48,168 bases of DNA from Plasticicumulans lactativorans (GCF_004341245.1 NZ_SLWY01000026.1:1-48168), one strand, 5' to 3'. Positions 36,739 through 48,023 are shown, counted from the first letter of the stretch. Numbers and translations are program-made. The notes: generated by a model not told the origin, from the letters alone.

Positions 36739-37722
36739 ATGACGCAAGACCGTCCCGGCATCGTCAACTGCGCGCTGTACGTCGCCGGCCGTCGCGTCCG
36801 CGACATCGGCATCGACGAGATCGGCGCGGCGCTGAAGCAGGAGGACAGCTTCGTCTGGCTCGGCCTGTACGAGCCCGACGAGGAGCTGATGCGACGGGTG
36901 CAGCAGCAGTTCGGCCTGCACGACCTCGCCGTCGAGGATGCGCACAAGGCGCACCAGCGGCCCAAGGTCGAGACCTTCGACGACTCGCTGTTCGTGGTGC
37001 TGCGCACCGCGCAGATCATCGACGGCAGCGCGCACTTCGGCGAGACGCACGTGTTCGTCGGCGCGCGCTACGTGGTGTCGGTGCGCCACGGCGCCTCGCA
37101 GAGCTACCGCCCCGCGCGCGCCGCCTGCGAGGCCGCGCCGCACCTGCTGGAGAAGGGCACGGGCTTCGTGCTCTACGCGCTGATGGACTTCGTCGTCGAC
37201 CACTACTTCCCGGTCGCCGAGGCGCTGGAGGACCAGCTCACCGCGCTCGAGGACGGCATCTTCAGCGGCCATTTCGACCGCGCCTCGACCGAGGCGATCT
37301 ACGCGATCAAGCGCGACCTGGTCGAGCTGCGCCGTGCGGTGGCGCCGATCGTCGACATGTGCAGCGCGCTGATGGGCTTTCGCATGGCGCTGGTGCCGGG
37401 CCCGATCAAGCCGTACTTCCGCGACGTGCAGGACCACGCGCTGCACATCAGCGAGGCCATCGACGCGATGCGCGAGATGCTCTCCACCGCGCTGCAGGTG
37501 AACCTGTCGCTCGCCTCGATGCGCCAGAACGACGTCACCAAGGCGCTGGCCGGCTGGGGCGCGATCCTCGCCGTGCCGACGATGGTGTTCGGCGTCTACG
37601 GCATGAACTTCGAGAACATGCCCGAACTGCACTGGCATTACGGCTACGAGACCATCGTCGCGCTCACCGGCGCCGCCTGCCTGCTGCTGCACCGGCGGCT
37701 GAAGCGCGCCGGCTGGCTCTAG
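36739..37722 (+). CDS. CorA-family divalent-cation channel, copy 1
   Basis: A 327-residue CorA (MIT superfamily) Mg2+/Co2+ channel subunit; the protein works as a pentamer. A large cytoplasmic domain (1-265) precedes two C-terminal membrane helices with the selectivity motif YGMNFENMPEL between them. A basic C-terminus (RRLKRAGWL) follows. CGGAGAG precedes the ATG; a TATACT -10-like box lies at 36674-36679. It converges with norR with a 21-base gap. A second copy lies at 43025-44011; the shared VEDAHxAHQRPKVE and AGWGAILAVPTM segments show they are paralogues. Confidence 0.95.
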   Translation: MTQDRPGIVNCALYVAGRRVRDIGIDEIGAALKQEDSFVWLGLYEPDEELMRRVQQQFGLHDLAVEDAHKAHQRPKVETFDDSLFVVLRTAQIIDGSAHFGETHVFVGARYVVSVRHGASQSYRPARAACEAAPHLLEKGTGFVLYALMDFVVDHYFPVAEALEDQLTALEDGIFSGHFDRASTEAIYAIKRDLVELRRAVAPIVDMCSALMGFRMALVPGPIKPYFRDVQDHALHISEAIDAMREMLSTALQVNLSLASMRQNDVTKALAGWGAILAVPTMVFGVYGMNFENMPELHWHYGYETIVALTGAACLLLHRRLKRAGWL

Positions 37723-37743
37723 CCGCGGCCCGCGCCTCCGCCC

Positions 37744-39285
<1,542 letters not shown>

Positions 39286-39306
39286 CGGGGTATTAATCAC
39301 CATTTG

Positions 39307-39344
39307 AGGTAATTATTACCTTAACAGATTAGGGTAAATATGAC
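39307..39344. promoter_or_regulatory. Two NorR boxes (GT-N7-AC)
   Basis: Site 1: AGGTAAT-T-ATTACCT (39307-39321), a perfect dyad containing GT-N7-AC. Site 2: GGTAAATATGACC (39333-39345), again GT-N7-AC. The centres are 25 bases apart. E. coli norVW has three such sites; I find no convincing third here. They lie just upstream of norR's start and 40-80 bases before the ytfE sigma-54 promoter. Confidence 0.8.
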
Positions 39345-39355
39345 CATAATTTATT

Positions 39356-39368
39356 CAATATAATGATT
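39356..39368 (-). promoter_or_regulatory. IHF-like site
   Basis: Minus strand AATCATTATATTG matches the IHF consensus WATCAA-N4-TTR at all but one defined position. It lies between the NorR boxes and the sigma-54 promoter, the usual place for an IHF bend. Confidence 0.55.
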
Positions 39369-39385
39369 TAAAAGAATTTTATTAG

Positions 39386-39401
39386 TGGCACACGATTCGC
39401 A
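39386..39401 (+). promoter_or_regulatory. Sigma-54 promoter of ytfE-norB
   Basis: TGGCACACGATTCGCA has a perfect -24 TGGCAC and GG-N10-GC spacing (GG 39387-39388, GC 39399-39400), with TCGCA at -12 against consensus TTGCA. The ytfE ATG lies 36 bases downstream. Confidence 0.85.
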
Positions 39402-39436
39402 ACGGCTCCGGTGTCAACCGATCAGGAGACCTTGCG

Positions 39437-40120
39437 ATGAATCTGCTAGACCAACCCCTGGGGCAACTGGCCCGCCGCATCGCCGGCGCCACCCGGGTGT
39501 TCCATGACCACCAGCTCGACTTCTGCTGCGGCGGCAAGCACAGCCTGCGCGACGCCGCCGCGGCCCGGGGCGTCGACGGCCCGGCCGTTGCCGCACGACT
39601 GCAGGACCTGCTCGACCACGCCGGGCCGGCCAATCGCGACTGGGGCACGGCGACGCCGGCCGAGCTGATCGACCACATCATCACGCGCTTCCACGAGCGC
39701 CACCGCGACGAACTGCCCGAGCTGATCCGCCTGGCCGAGAAGGTGGAGCGGGTGCACGGCGACCGTGCCGACTGCCCGGTGGGCCTCGCCGCGCACCTCA
39801 GCGCGATGTGGCGCGAGCTCGAAAACCACATGCAGAAGGAAGAGGAGGTGCTGTTCCCGCTGCTCGCCGGCGGCCACGGCGTGCTGGCCGGCGGCCCCAT
39901 CGCGGTGCTGCGCCACGAGCACGACGAGCACGGCGAGGCCCTGCAGCGCATCGCCGAGCTGACCCGCGACATCACGCTGCCGCGCGGCGCCTGCAACACC
40001 TGGCGCGCGCTCTACCTCGGCCTGCGCACGCTGCGCGAGGGCCTGATGGAACACATCCACCTCGAAAACAACGTCCTGTTCGAGCAGGCGACGGCCGGCG
40101 CGCCGTGGCCGCAGGCCTGA
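39437..40120 (+). CDS. ytfE: YtfE/ScdA di-iron protein, repair of iron centres (RIC)
   Basis: A 227-residue di-iron hemerythrin-like protein that restores nitrosylated or oxidised Fe-S clusters. The N-terminal ScdA domain carries LDFCCGGKHSL (27-37) with the paired Cys. The hemerythrin-like domain supplies His/Glu ligands: IDHIITRFHERH, AAHLSAMWRELENHMQKEEE (split over 117-137), RHEHDEHG and MEHIHLENNVLF. CAGGAG precedes the ATG. It is the first gene after the NorR/sigma-54 promoter and probably co-transcribed with norB, 23 bases downstream, so NO repair and NO removal are induced together. Confidence 0.95.
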   Translation: MNLLDQPLGQLARRIAGATRVFHDHQLDFCCGGKHSLRDAAAARGVDGPAVAARLQDLLDHAGPANRDWGTATPAELIDHIITRFHERHRDELPELIRLAEKVERVHGDRADCPVGLAAHLSAMWRELENHMQKEEEVLFPLLAGGHGVLAGGPIAVLRHEHDEHGEALQRIAELTRDITLPRGACNTWRALYLGLRTLREGLMEHIHLENNVLFEQATAGAPWPQA

Positions 40121-40143
40121 GCCGCGCAAGGAGGGCATCGATC

Positions 40144-42432
40144 ATGGGTCCGTACCGCAGACTCTGGTTCACGCTGATCGCCGTGCTGGTGGTCACCTTC
40201 TCGCTGCTCGGCTACTACGGCAGCGAGGTCTACCGGCAGGCACCGCCGATCCCGCAGCAGGTGGTCGCCGCCGACGGCCGGGCGCTGTTCGGCGGCGACG
40301 ACATCCTCGACGGCCAGACCGCCTGGCAATCGGTCGGCGGCATGCAGCTCGGCTCGATCTGGGGCCACGGTGCCTACCAGGCGCCGGACTGGACCGCCGA
40401 CTGGCTGCACCGCGAGCTCGGCGCGTGGCTCGACCTCGCCGCGCAGCAGGCCCACGGCCGCCCCTACGCCGCGCTCGACGCGCCGGCGCAGGCGGCGCTG
40501 CGCGAGCAGTTGCGCGCCGAGTACCGTGGCAACCGCGCCGACGCCGCGAGCGGCGTGCTGACGGTGTCGGTGCGCCGCGCGCAGGCGATCGCGCAGACGG
40601 CGGACTACTACCAGCGCCTGTTCGCCGATGCGCCGGAGCTGCACAAGAGCCGCGAGAGCTTCGCGATGAAGGAGAACACGCTGCCCGACGCCGCGCGGCG
40701 GACGCAGCTGACGCACTTCTTCTTCTGGACCGCATGGGCGGCGGCCACCGAGCGCCCCGGCCAGGCGGTGACCTACACCAACAACTGGCCGCACGAGCCG
40801 CTGATCGGCAACCGGCCGAGCGGCGAGAACGTCGTCTGGTCGATCGCCAGCATCGTCGTGCTGCTCGCCGGCGTCGGCTTCCTGGTCTGGGGCTGGGCCT
40901 TCCTGCGCCAGCACGAGGAGCCGCTGCCCGACGCCCCCGCCCGCGACCCGCTGACCAGCTTCGCGCTGACGCCCTCGCAGCGCGCGCTCGGCAAGTACCT
41001 GTTCCTGGTGGTGGCGCTGTTCACCTTCCAGGTCTTCCTCGGCGGTTTCACCGCCCACTACACGGTCGAGGGGCAGACCTTCTACGGCATCGACCTGTCG
41101 CAGTGGTTCCCGTACGCGCTGGTGCGCACCTGGCACATCCAGAGCGCGCTGTTCTGGATCGCCACCGGCTTCCTCGCCGCCGGCCTGTTCCTCGCGCCGC
41201 TGATCAACGGCGGCCGTGACCCGCGGTACCAGAAGCTCGGCGTCGACGTGCTGTTCTGGGCGCTGGTCGTGGTGGTCGTCGGCTCCTTCGTCGGCAACTA
41301 CCTGGCGATCGCGCAGGTGATGCCCGCGAACCTCAACTTCTGGCTCGGCCACCAGGGCTACGAGTACGTCGACCTCGGCCGCCTGTGGCAGATCGGCAAG
41401 TTCGCCGGCATCGCCTTCTGGCTGCTGCTGATGCTGCGCGGCATCGTGCCGGCGCTGCGTGCGCCCGCCGGCGACCGCAACCTGCTGGCGCTGCTCGCCG
41501 CCTCGGTGGTGGCGATCGGGCTGTTCTACGGCGCCGGCTTCTTCTACGGCGAACGCACGCACCTGTCGGTGATGGAGTACTGGCGCTGGTGGGTGGTGCA
41601 CCTGTGGGTCGAAGGCTTCTTCGAGGTGTTCGCGACCACGGCGCTGGCCTTCATCTTCTCGACCCTCGGGCTGGTGTCGCGGCCGCTGGCGACCGCGGCG
41701 AGCCTCGCCTCGGCGTCGCTGTTCATGCTCGGCGGCATCCCCGGCACCTTCCACCACTTGTACTTCGCCGGCACCACCACGCCGGTGATGGCGGTCGGCG
41801 CGAGCTTCAGCGCGCTCGAGGTGGTGCCGCTGATCGTGCTCGGCCACGAGGCCTGGGAGAACTGGCGGCTGAAGACCCGCGCGCCGTGGATGGAGCACCT
41901 GGCCTGGCCGCTGCGCTGCTTCGTTGCGGTGGCGTTCTGGAACATGCTCGGCGCCGGGGTGTTCGGCTTCATGATCAACACACCGCTCGCGCTGTACTAC
42001 GTGCAGGGGCTCAACACCACGCCGGTGCACGCGCACGCCGCGCTGTTCGGGGTCTACGGCTTCCTCGCGCTCGGCTTCACGCTGCTGGTGCTGCGCTACC
42101 TGCGGCCGCAGCTCGTGTTCAACCGCAGCCTGATGCGGGTCGCCTTCTGCGGCCTGAACGCCGGCCTGGTGCTGATGATCGCCACCAGCCTGCTGCCGAT
42201 CGGCATCATCCAGTTCCACGCCAGCGTGAGCGAGGGGCTGTGGTTCGCGCGCAGCGAGGCGTTCATGCAGCAGGAGCTCCTGCAGACGCTGCGCTGGGTG
42301 CGCACCGGCGGTGACGTGGTGTTCATCGTCGGCGCGCTGGCACTGGCGCTGCAGGTGGTGACGGCGCTGCGCGTCCCGCGCGCGGCGCCGGTGCTGGCGG
42401 CCGACGGGGAGCTGAGCCCGGTGCGGCGCTGA
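40144..42432 (+). CDS. norB: Quinol-dependent nitric oxide reductase (qNOR)
   Basis: Reduces two NO to N2O in the inner membrane using quinol. At 762 residues it has the long qNOR form, with an N-terminal extension (about 1-230, one TM plus a periplasmic domain) fused to a 12-14 TM heme-copper-oxidase core. The heme-binding His is in RTWHIQSALFWIATG and further core residues are in HLWVEGFFEVFATT and GIPGTFHHLYF. No norC gene is present, as expected for qNOR. AAGGAGG precedes the ATG. It is second in the ytfE operon under NorR control and probably serves detoxification or denitrification. Confidence 0.97.
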   Translation: MGPYRRLWFTLIAVLVVTFSLLGYYGSEVYRQAPPIPQQVVAADGRALFGGDDILDGQTAWQSVGGMQLGSIWGHGAYQAPDWTADWLHRELGAWLDLAAQQAHGRPYAALDAPAQAALREQLRAEYRGNRADAASGVLTVSVRRAQAIAQTADYYQRLFADAPELHKSRESFAMKENTLPDAARRTQLTHFFFWTAWAAATERPGQAVTYTNNWPHEPLIGNRPSGENVVWSIASIVVLLAGVGFLVWGWAFLRQHEEPLPDAPARDPLTSFALTPSQRALGKYLFLVVALFTFQVFLGGFTAHYTVEGQTFYGIDLSQWFPYALVRTWHIQSALFWIATGFLAAGLFLAPLINGGRDPRYQKLGVDVLFWALVVVVVGSFVGNYLAIAQVMPANLNFWLGHQGYEYVDLGRLWQIGKFAGIAFWLLLMLRGIVPALRAPAGDRNLLALLAASVVAIGLFYGAGFFYGERTHLSVMEYWRWWVVHLWVEGFFEVFATTALAFIFSTLGLVSRPLATAASLASASLFMLGGIPGTFHHLYFAGTTTPVMAVGASFSALEVVPLIVLGHEAWENWRLKTRAPWMEHLAWPLRCFVAVAFWNMLGAGVFGFMINTPLALYYVQGLNTTPVHAHAALFGVYGFLALGFTLLVLRYLRPQLVFNRSLMRVAFCGLNAGLVLMIATSLLPIGIIQFHASVSEGLWFARSEAFMQQELLQTLRWVRTGGDVVFIVGALALALQVVTALRVPRAAPVLAADGELSPVRR

Positions 42433-42448
42433 GCCCGGCCCCGCGAGG

Positions 42449-42494
42449 CAGCGCAGCGGTCGGCCGCGGGGAACCGCGGCGGGCCGCTGCGCTG
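42449..42494 (+). terminator. Two-tier hairpin after norB
   Basis: Outer 11-bp stem CAGCGCAGCGG/CCGCTGCGCTG (42449-42459 with 42484-42494) and inner CCGCGG/CCGCGG stem capped by GGAA. It lies 17 bases past norB and 62 before the DUF488 gene, without a T-run. It may partially terminate or stabilise the norB mRNA end. Confidence 0.5.
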
Positions 42495-42555
42495 GCGCTT
42501 GACGCGGGCGCCACCGCTGCGGCCTGCTGGGCGCCGGTCACCCGCGGAGCGGACC

Positions 42556-42933
42556 ATGTCGCCGATCCCCTGCCGGGTGCTGATCCGGCGCGCCTACCTC
42601 GAACCGACCGCCGCCGACGGCTACCGCGTGCTCGTCGACCGCTTCTGGCCGCGCGGGCGCAGCCGCGACGCGCTGCGCCTGGATGCCTGGGCGCGCGAGC
42701 TCGCGCCGTCGCCGGAACTGATCCGTTGGTTCGGGCACGACCCGGCGCGCTGGGAGGACTTCCGCGCGCGCTACCGCGCGGAACTGGCGATGCCCGAGCG
42801 CCGGCAGCCGTTGCAGGCGCTGCTCGACGCCGCGTACCCGCGCCCGCTCACGCTGGTGTACGGTGCCCGCGACGAGGAGCGCAACCAGGCGCTGGTGCTG
42901 CGCGAGGCGCTGCTCGAACTCGCCGCCGGCTGA
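42556..42933 (+). CDS. DUF488 (YeaO-like) family protein
   Basis: A 125-residue DUF488 protein. The family signature DRFWPRGRSRDAL (about 28-40) and WFGHDPARWEDFRARY are clear, with LVYGARDEERNQALVL near the C-terminus. Biochemical function is unknown. Such genes often lie beside nitrosative-stress or nitrogen-oxide genes, and here the gene directly follows norB on the same strand, so a role in NO response is a reasonable guess. The start at 42556 has GCGGAG upstream; longer frames to 42499 lie in the hairpin-rich gap. A GC-rich nested hairpin follows at 42935-42973. Confidence 0.88.
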   Translation: MSPIPCRVLIRRAYLEPTAADGYRVLVDRFWPRGRSRDALRLDAWARELAPSPELIRWFGHDPARWEDFRARYRAELAMPERRQPLQALLDAAYPRPLTLVYGARDEERNQALVLREALLELAAG

Positions 42934-42934
42934 G

Positions 42935-42973
42935 CGCCGCCGCACGCCGGTGACGGCGCGGCGCGCGGCGGCG
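42935..42973 (+). terminator. Nested GC hairpin after the DUF488 gene
   Basis: CGCCGCCGC (42935-42943) pairs with GCGGCGGCG (42965-42973), enclosing CGCCG-GTGA-CGGCG. It has no T-run. Confidence 0.4.
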
Positions 42974-43024
42974 ACCGTCGAACCCCGCCCGCCAAGCCCG
43001 GGCGCCTGCCGAGGAAGCCCCGCC

Positions 43025-44011
43025 ATGCCCGATCCCGCCGGTGCCGTCGTCAACTGCCGTCACTACCGTCCGGGCGCGCCCGCGTGCGACCTCGCGCTCG
43101 ACGCGATCGCGCCGGCGCTGGCGCAGGACGAGGGTTTCGTCTGGCTCGGCCTGCACGAGCCCGGCGAGGCGCTGATGCGCCAGGTGCAGGCGGCCTTCGG
43201 CCTGCACGAACTCGCGGTGGAGGATGCCCATACCGCGCACCAGCGGCCGAAGGTGGAACGCTACGACGAGTCGCTGTTCATCGCGCTGCGCACCGCGTGG
43301 ATGGAGGGCGACAAGCTGCGCTTCGGCGAGACCCACCTGTTCCTGGGCAGGCGCTACCTGGTCACGGTGCGTCACGGCGCCGCCGCCGGCCACGCGCGGG
43401 TGCGCGCCGCCTGCGAGCGTCGCCCCGAGCGCATGGCCTGGGGGCCGGCCTACCCGCTCTACGCCCTGCTCGACGCGCTCGTCGACCAGTTCTTCCCGAT
43501 CGTCAACGGCCTCGACGACCACCTCGCCAGGCTGGAGGACGAACTGCTGTTCCGCGAGCGCATCGACCAGAGCGTGATCCGCCGCATCTACCGCTTCCAG
43601 CGCCAGATCATGAAGGTGCGCCGCGCCGTGGTGCCGCTGGCGCAGGTGTGCAGCGCGCTGATGAGCACCGAGGAGGACCTGATCCCGACGGAGCTCAAGC
43701 CCTACCTGCGCGACGTCGCCGACCACGTCGGCACCGTCACCGAGAGCGTCGACAGCGTCGGCGAGATCGTCCTCACCGCCCTCAACGTCAACGCCTCGCT
43801 GGTCTCGGTGCGCCAGAACGAGGCCACCAAGCGCCTCGCCGGCTGGGGCGCGATCCTCGCGGTGCCGACCATGCTGTTCTCGGTGTACGGCATGAACTTC
43901 GACTACATGCCCGAGCTGCGCTGGCACTGGGCCTATCCGGCGCTGATGGCCGCGGCCGGCGGGCTCTGCGTGCTGCTGTATTTCCGCCTGCGCCGCGCCG
44001 GCTGGCTGTAG
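43025..44011 (+). CDS. CorA-family divalent-cation channel, copy 2
   Basis: A 328-residue CorA protein, paralogous to that at 36739-37722. Cytoplasmic domain (1-265), two C-terminal membrane helices and the selectivity motif YGMNFDYMPEL; both copies end in RRAGWL or KRAGWL. Differences cluster in the cytoplasmic part, for example EDLIPTELKPYL here against ALVPGPIKPYF in copy 1. GAGGAA precedes the ATG at 43025. It follows the DUF488 gene by 91 bases and a hairpin, so it may be read partly from the NO operon. Which ion it carries cannot be judged. Confidence 0.95.
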   Translation: MPDPAGAVVNCRHYRPGAPACDLALDAIAPALAQDEGFVWLGLHEPGEALMRQVQAAFGLHELAVEDAHTAHQRPKVERYDESLFIALRTAWMEGDKLRFGETHLFLGRRYLVTVRHGAAAGHARVRAACERRPERMAWGPAYPLYALLDALVDQFFPIVNGLDDHLARLEDELLFRERIDQSVIRRIYRFQRQIMKVRRAVVPLAQVCSALMSTEEDLIPTELKPYLRDVADHVGTVTESVDSVGEIVLTALNVNASLVSVRQNEATKRLAGWGAILAVPTMLFSVYGMNFDYMPELRWHWAYPALMAAAGGLCVLLYFRLRRAGWL

Positions 44012-44013
44012 CC

Positions 44014-44041
44014 TTGACCATCGCCGTCCAAGGCATAAAGT
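44014..44041 (+). promoter_or_regulatory. Candidate promoter of argG
   Basis: -35 TTGACC (44014-44019), 16-base spacer, -10 TAAAGT (44036-44041). A CCGGCCCC/GGGGCCGG dyad follows in the leader (44053-44069). Nothing specific suggests an ArgR site. Confidence 0.55.
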
Positions 44042-44100
44042 AGCGCTCCCCTCCGGCCCCCGGGGCCGGCGTCACGTCCCTGCGCTCGATAGGTAAACCC

Positions 44101-45306
<1,206 letters not shown>

Positions 45307-45322
45307 GGCCGCTGCACCCCGG

Positions 45323-45349
45323 GGGCGCCTGCGGGCGCCCTTCGCATTT
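45323..45349 (+). terminator. Short hairpin after argG
   Basis: GGGCGCC (45323-45329) pairs with GGCGCCC (45334-45340) around TGCG, followed by TTCGCATTT. A weak intrinsic terminator. Confidence 0.6.
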
Positions 45350-45440
45350 GCGCCGCCGCGGTCGCCGCGCATACTGGCGATCGCCCGCGCGGCCCGCTGC
45401 GCCGCGCCCCGTCCGTTCCGCACGCCAGGAGACCCCCGCG

Positions 45441-45830
45441 ATGCGCATCCTGCACACCATGCTCCGCACCGGCGACCTCGACCGTTCCATCGCCTTCTAC
45501 ACCGACGTGCTCGGCTTCACGCTGCTGCGCCGGCAGGACTACCCGGCCGGCGAGTTCACGCTCGCCTTCCTCGGCTTCGCCGACGACCCGCACGGCGCGC
45601 AGATCGAGCTCACCTACAACTGGGGCGTGGACCGCTACGAACTCGGTGGCGGCTACGGCCACATCGCGCTCGAAGTCGACGACGTCTACCGCGCCTGCGA
45701 GGCGATCCGCACCAAGGGCGGCAAGATCCTGCGCGAGGCCGGGCCGATGAACGCCGGCACCACGATCATCGCCTTCGTCGAGGACCCCGACGGCTACCCG
45801 ATCGAGCTGATCGGCCGCAAGGCGACGTGA
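45441..45830 (+). CDS. gloA: Lactoylglutathione lyase (glyoxalase I)
   Basis: Converts the hemithioacetal of methylglyoxal and glutathione into S-lactoylglutathione. The 129-residue protein carries the four metal ligands at the same numbers as E. coli GlxI: His5, Glu56, His74 and Glu122, which suggests a nickel/cobalt-type enzyme without the eukaryotic insertions. AGGAG precedes the ATG. Its stop overlaps the dusC start (TGATG), so the two are translationally coupled although functionally unrelated. Confidence 0.96.
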   Translation: MRILHTMLRTGDLDRSIAFYTDVLGFTLLRRQDYPAGEFTLAFLGFADDPHGAQIELTYNWGVDRYELGGGYGHIALEVDDVYRACEAIRTKGGKILREAGPMNAGTTIIAFVEDPDGYPIELIGRKAT

Positions 45831-46813
45831 TGGCGCACGGCGGCGGCGCCGGCCGGCTCGTGCTGGCGCCGATGGAAGGGCTCGCCGATGCCCTGCTGCG
45901 CGACATCCTCAGCGCGGTCGGCGGCATCGACCTGTGCGTGACCGAGTTCGTGCGCATCACCGACCAGCTGCTGCCGCCGGCGGCGTGGCTGCGCCGCGTG
46001 CCCGAGCTCACCCAGGGCGGGTGCACCGCGGCCGGCGTGCCGGTGAAGGTGCAGCTGCTCGGCGCCGACCCCGCCTGCCTCGCCGACAACGCCGCGCGCG
46101 CGGCCGAACTCGGCGCCCCGGCGATCGACCTCAACTTCGGCTGCCCCGCGCCCACGGTCAACCGTCACCGCGGCGGCGCGGTGCTGCTCGCCGAACCCGA
46201 GCTGCTCGGGCGCATCGCCGCCGCGGTGCGCGCGGCGGTGCCGGCGGCGGTGCCGGTCAGCGCCAAGATGCGCCTCGGCATCAGTGACACCGCGCCCGCG
46301 CTCGCCTGCGCGCAGGCGCTCGCCGGCGGCGGCATCGACGAGCTCACCGTGCACGCCCGCACCAAGGCCGACGGCTACCGCCCGCCCGCCTACTGGGAGT
46401 GGATCGCGCGCATCCGCGAGGCGGTGGCGGTCAACGTGGTCGCCAACGGCGAGATCTGGAGCGCGGCCGACGCGCTGCGCTGCCGCGCCGAGACCGGCTG
46501 CGCCGACCTGATGCTCGGCCGCGGCCTGGTCACCCGGCCCGGCCTCGCGCTGGCGATCCGCGCCGCCGGCGCCGGTCGCCCGGCCGTGACGCTGCCGTGG
46601 CCGGCGCTGCGCCCGCGGGTGGCGGCGTACTTCGCCGGCGTCTGCCAGCGCCTGGCGCCGCGCCACGCGCCGGGACGGCTCAAGCTGTGGCTGTCGTACC
46701 TGCGCGCCGGCTACCCCGAGGCCGCCGAGCTGTTCGCGCGCCTGCGCACCGAGACCGACTGCGCCCGCCTCGCCGCGGCGCTTGCACCGGCGCCGCAGCC
46801 CTGCGCGGCCTGA
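45830..46813 (+). CDS. dusC: tRNA-dihydrouridine(16) synthase
   Basis: Flavin enzyme that reduces uridine in tRNA. The 327-residue protein has the Dus TIM barrel: LAPMEGLAD (12-20), catalytic Cys105 in [19 protein letters not shown], and [10 protein letters not shown] plus NGEIWS further on. The overall form ([20 protein letters not shown] and the [10 protein letters not shown] wording) favours DusC over DusA/B, with reasonable confidence. The ATG at 45830 overlaps the gloA stop; a GTG one codon before it is less likely. Confidence 0.9.
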   Translation: MAHGGGAGRLVLAPMEGLADALLRDILSAVGGIDLCVTEFVRITDQLLPPAAWLRRVPELTQGGCTAAGVPVKVQLLGADPACLADNAARAAELGAPAIDLNFGCPAPTVNRHRGGAVLLAEPELLGRIAAAVRAAVPAAVPVSAKMRLGISDTAPALACAQALAGGGIDELTVHARTKADGYRPPAYWEWIARIREAVAVNVVANGEIWSAADALRCRAETGCADLMLGRGLVTRPGLALAIRAAGAGRPAVTLPWPALRPRVAAYFAGVCQRLAPRHAPGRLKLWLSYLRAGYPEAAELFARLRTETDCARLAAALAPAPQPCAA

Positions 46814-46857
46814 AACCGGGTGCGACTGGCGGCCCGATCGAGGAGAGGGAAGCGACG

Positions 46858-47943
46858 ATGACGCTGCAGGTCCTGTTCATCCACGGCGCCGGCGCCCAGG
46901 ACGGGCCGCAGGGCAGCGGCGCGCTGCTCGCGCCGCTGCGCGCGGGGCTCGAAGCCGCCGGCGGCATGCTGCTCGCACCGCGCATGCCGGACCCCGAACG
47001 CCCCCGCTGGCCGCGCTGGCGCGAGGCGCTCGGCGAGGTCTTCGCCGGGCTGCACGGGCGCTGGGTGCTGGCCGGCCACTCGCTGGGCGGTGCGGTGCTG
47101 CTGAAGTACCTGGCGGAGGAGGGCAGCGGTGCGGTCGAGGTCGCCGGCGTGCTGCTGGCGGCGGCGCCGTACTGGGGCGCCGATGCCGACTGGGACATGC
47201 CCGGGTTCGCCCTGCCGGAAGACTTTCCGGCCCGCCTCGCCGGCGTGCCGCGCATCGTCGTGTGCCACGGCCGCGACGACGCGGTCGTGCCGTTCGCCCA
47301 CGCCGGGCGCTACCTCGCGCGGCTGCCGGCGGCCACGCTGCGGGCGTTCGACGGCCACGGTCACGGCTTCGTCGACGGCGGCGGCCGCGCGCTCGTCGCC
47401 GAGCTGGTGGCGCTCGGCGCGGACGGCGGCGGTGCGCACGAGCCGGCGATCCGCCCCGAAACCGCGGCCGATGCGGCGGCGATCGCAACGCTGACGCGCG
47501 CAGCCTTCGCCTCGCACCCGTTCAGCCAGCAGACCGAGGCCGCGATCATCGCGGCGCTGCGCGCCGATGCCGCGCTGACGCTGTCGCTGGTCGCGGAACG
47601 CGACGGGCAGGTGGTCGGACACATCGCCTTCTCGCCGGTGCAGGTGGCCGACGGCGCCAGTGGCTGGTTCGGCCTCGGGCCGATGGCGGTGACGCCGCAG
47701 CGGCAGCGGCAGGGGATCGGCAGCGTGCTGGTGCGCTGCGGGCTGGAGGTGCTGCGCGCGCGCGGCGCCCGGGGCTGCGTGGTGCTCGGCGAGCCCGAGT
47801 TCTACGGCCGCTTCGGCTTCGCGCCGCAGCCGGGGCTGACGCTCGCCGGCGTGCCGCCCGAGTACTTCCTCGCGCTCGCCTTCGACGGCGGGGTGCCGCA
47901 GGGCGAGGTCGCCTATCACCCGGCCTTCGCCGCGGCCGGCTGA
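46858..47943 (+). CDS. Alpha/beta hydrolase-GNAT acetyltransferase fusion
   Basis: A single 361-residue frame with two enzymes. N-terminal domain (1-185): small RBBP9/YdeN-like serine hydrolase with LFIHGAGA, nucleophile Ser75 in GHSLGGAV, acidic residue Asp140/141 in CHGRDDAVVPF and His in DGHGHGF (167-169). C-terminal domain (about 195-361): YhbS-like GNAT with the acetyl-CoA loop RQRQGIGSVL (282-291) and GEPEFYGRFGF, typical of that group. The linker is short (ALGADGGGAHEP). GAGGAGAGGG precedes the ATG at 46858. It follows dusC by 44 bases on the same strand. The substrates of both halves are unknown. Confidence 0.85.
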   Translation: MTLQVLFIHGAGAQDGPQGSGALLAPLRAGLEAAGGMLLAPRMPDPERPRWPRWREALGEVFAGLHGRWVLAGHSLGGAVLLKYLAEEGSGAVEVAGVLLAAAPYWGADADWDMPGFALPEDFPARLAGVPRIVVCHGRDDAVVPFAHAGRYLARLPAATLRAFDGHGHGFVDGGGRALVAELVALGADGGGAHEPAIRPETAADAAAIATLTRAAFASHPFSQQTEAAIIAALRADAALTLSLVAERDGQVVGHIAFSPVQVADGASGWFGLGPMAVTPQRQRQGIGSVLVRCGLEVLRARGARGCVVLGEPEFYGRFGFAPQPGLTLAGVPPEYFLALAFDGGVPQGEVAYHPAFAAAG

Positions 47944-47991
47944 ACGGCACGCCGACGGGCAGGGAAGGTTTCGCGGGCGGGCCGCTGCGTC

Positions 47992-48010
47992 ACCGCAAAG
48001 TCCCTGCGGT
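47992..48010. repeat. Small dyad
   Basis: ACCGCA and TGCGGT arms around AAGTCCC, 48 bases after the fusion gene. It may be its transcript end; there is no T-run. Confidence 0.3.
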
Positions 48011-48023
48011 CGCGGAAAGCGAC

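Noticed and set aside
39286-39303. Upstream ATG for norR at 39303
   Set aside because: It adds six residues, lies within a few bases of the NorR boxes and does not align with E. coli NorR; the ATG at 39285 fits better, although neither has a strong ribosome site.
45827-45829. GTG as the dusC start
   Set aside because: It is directly followed by ATG in the TGATG overlap with gloA, the more common coupling arrangement.
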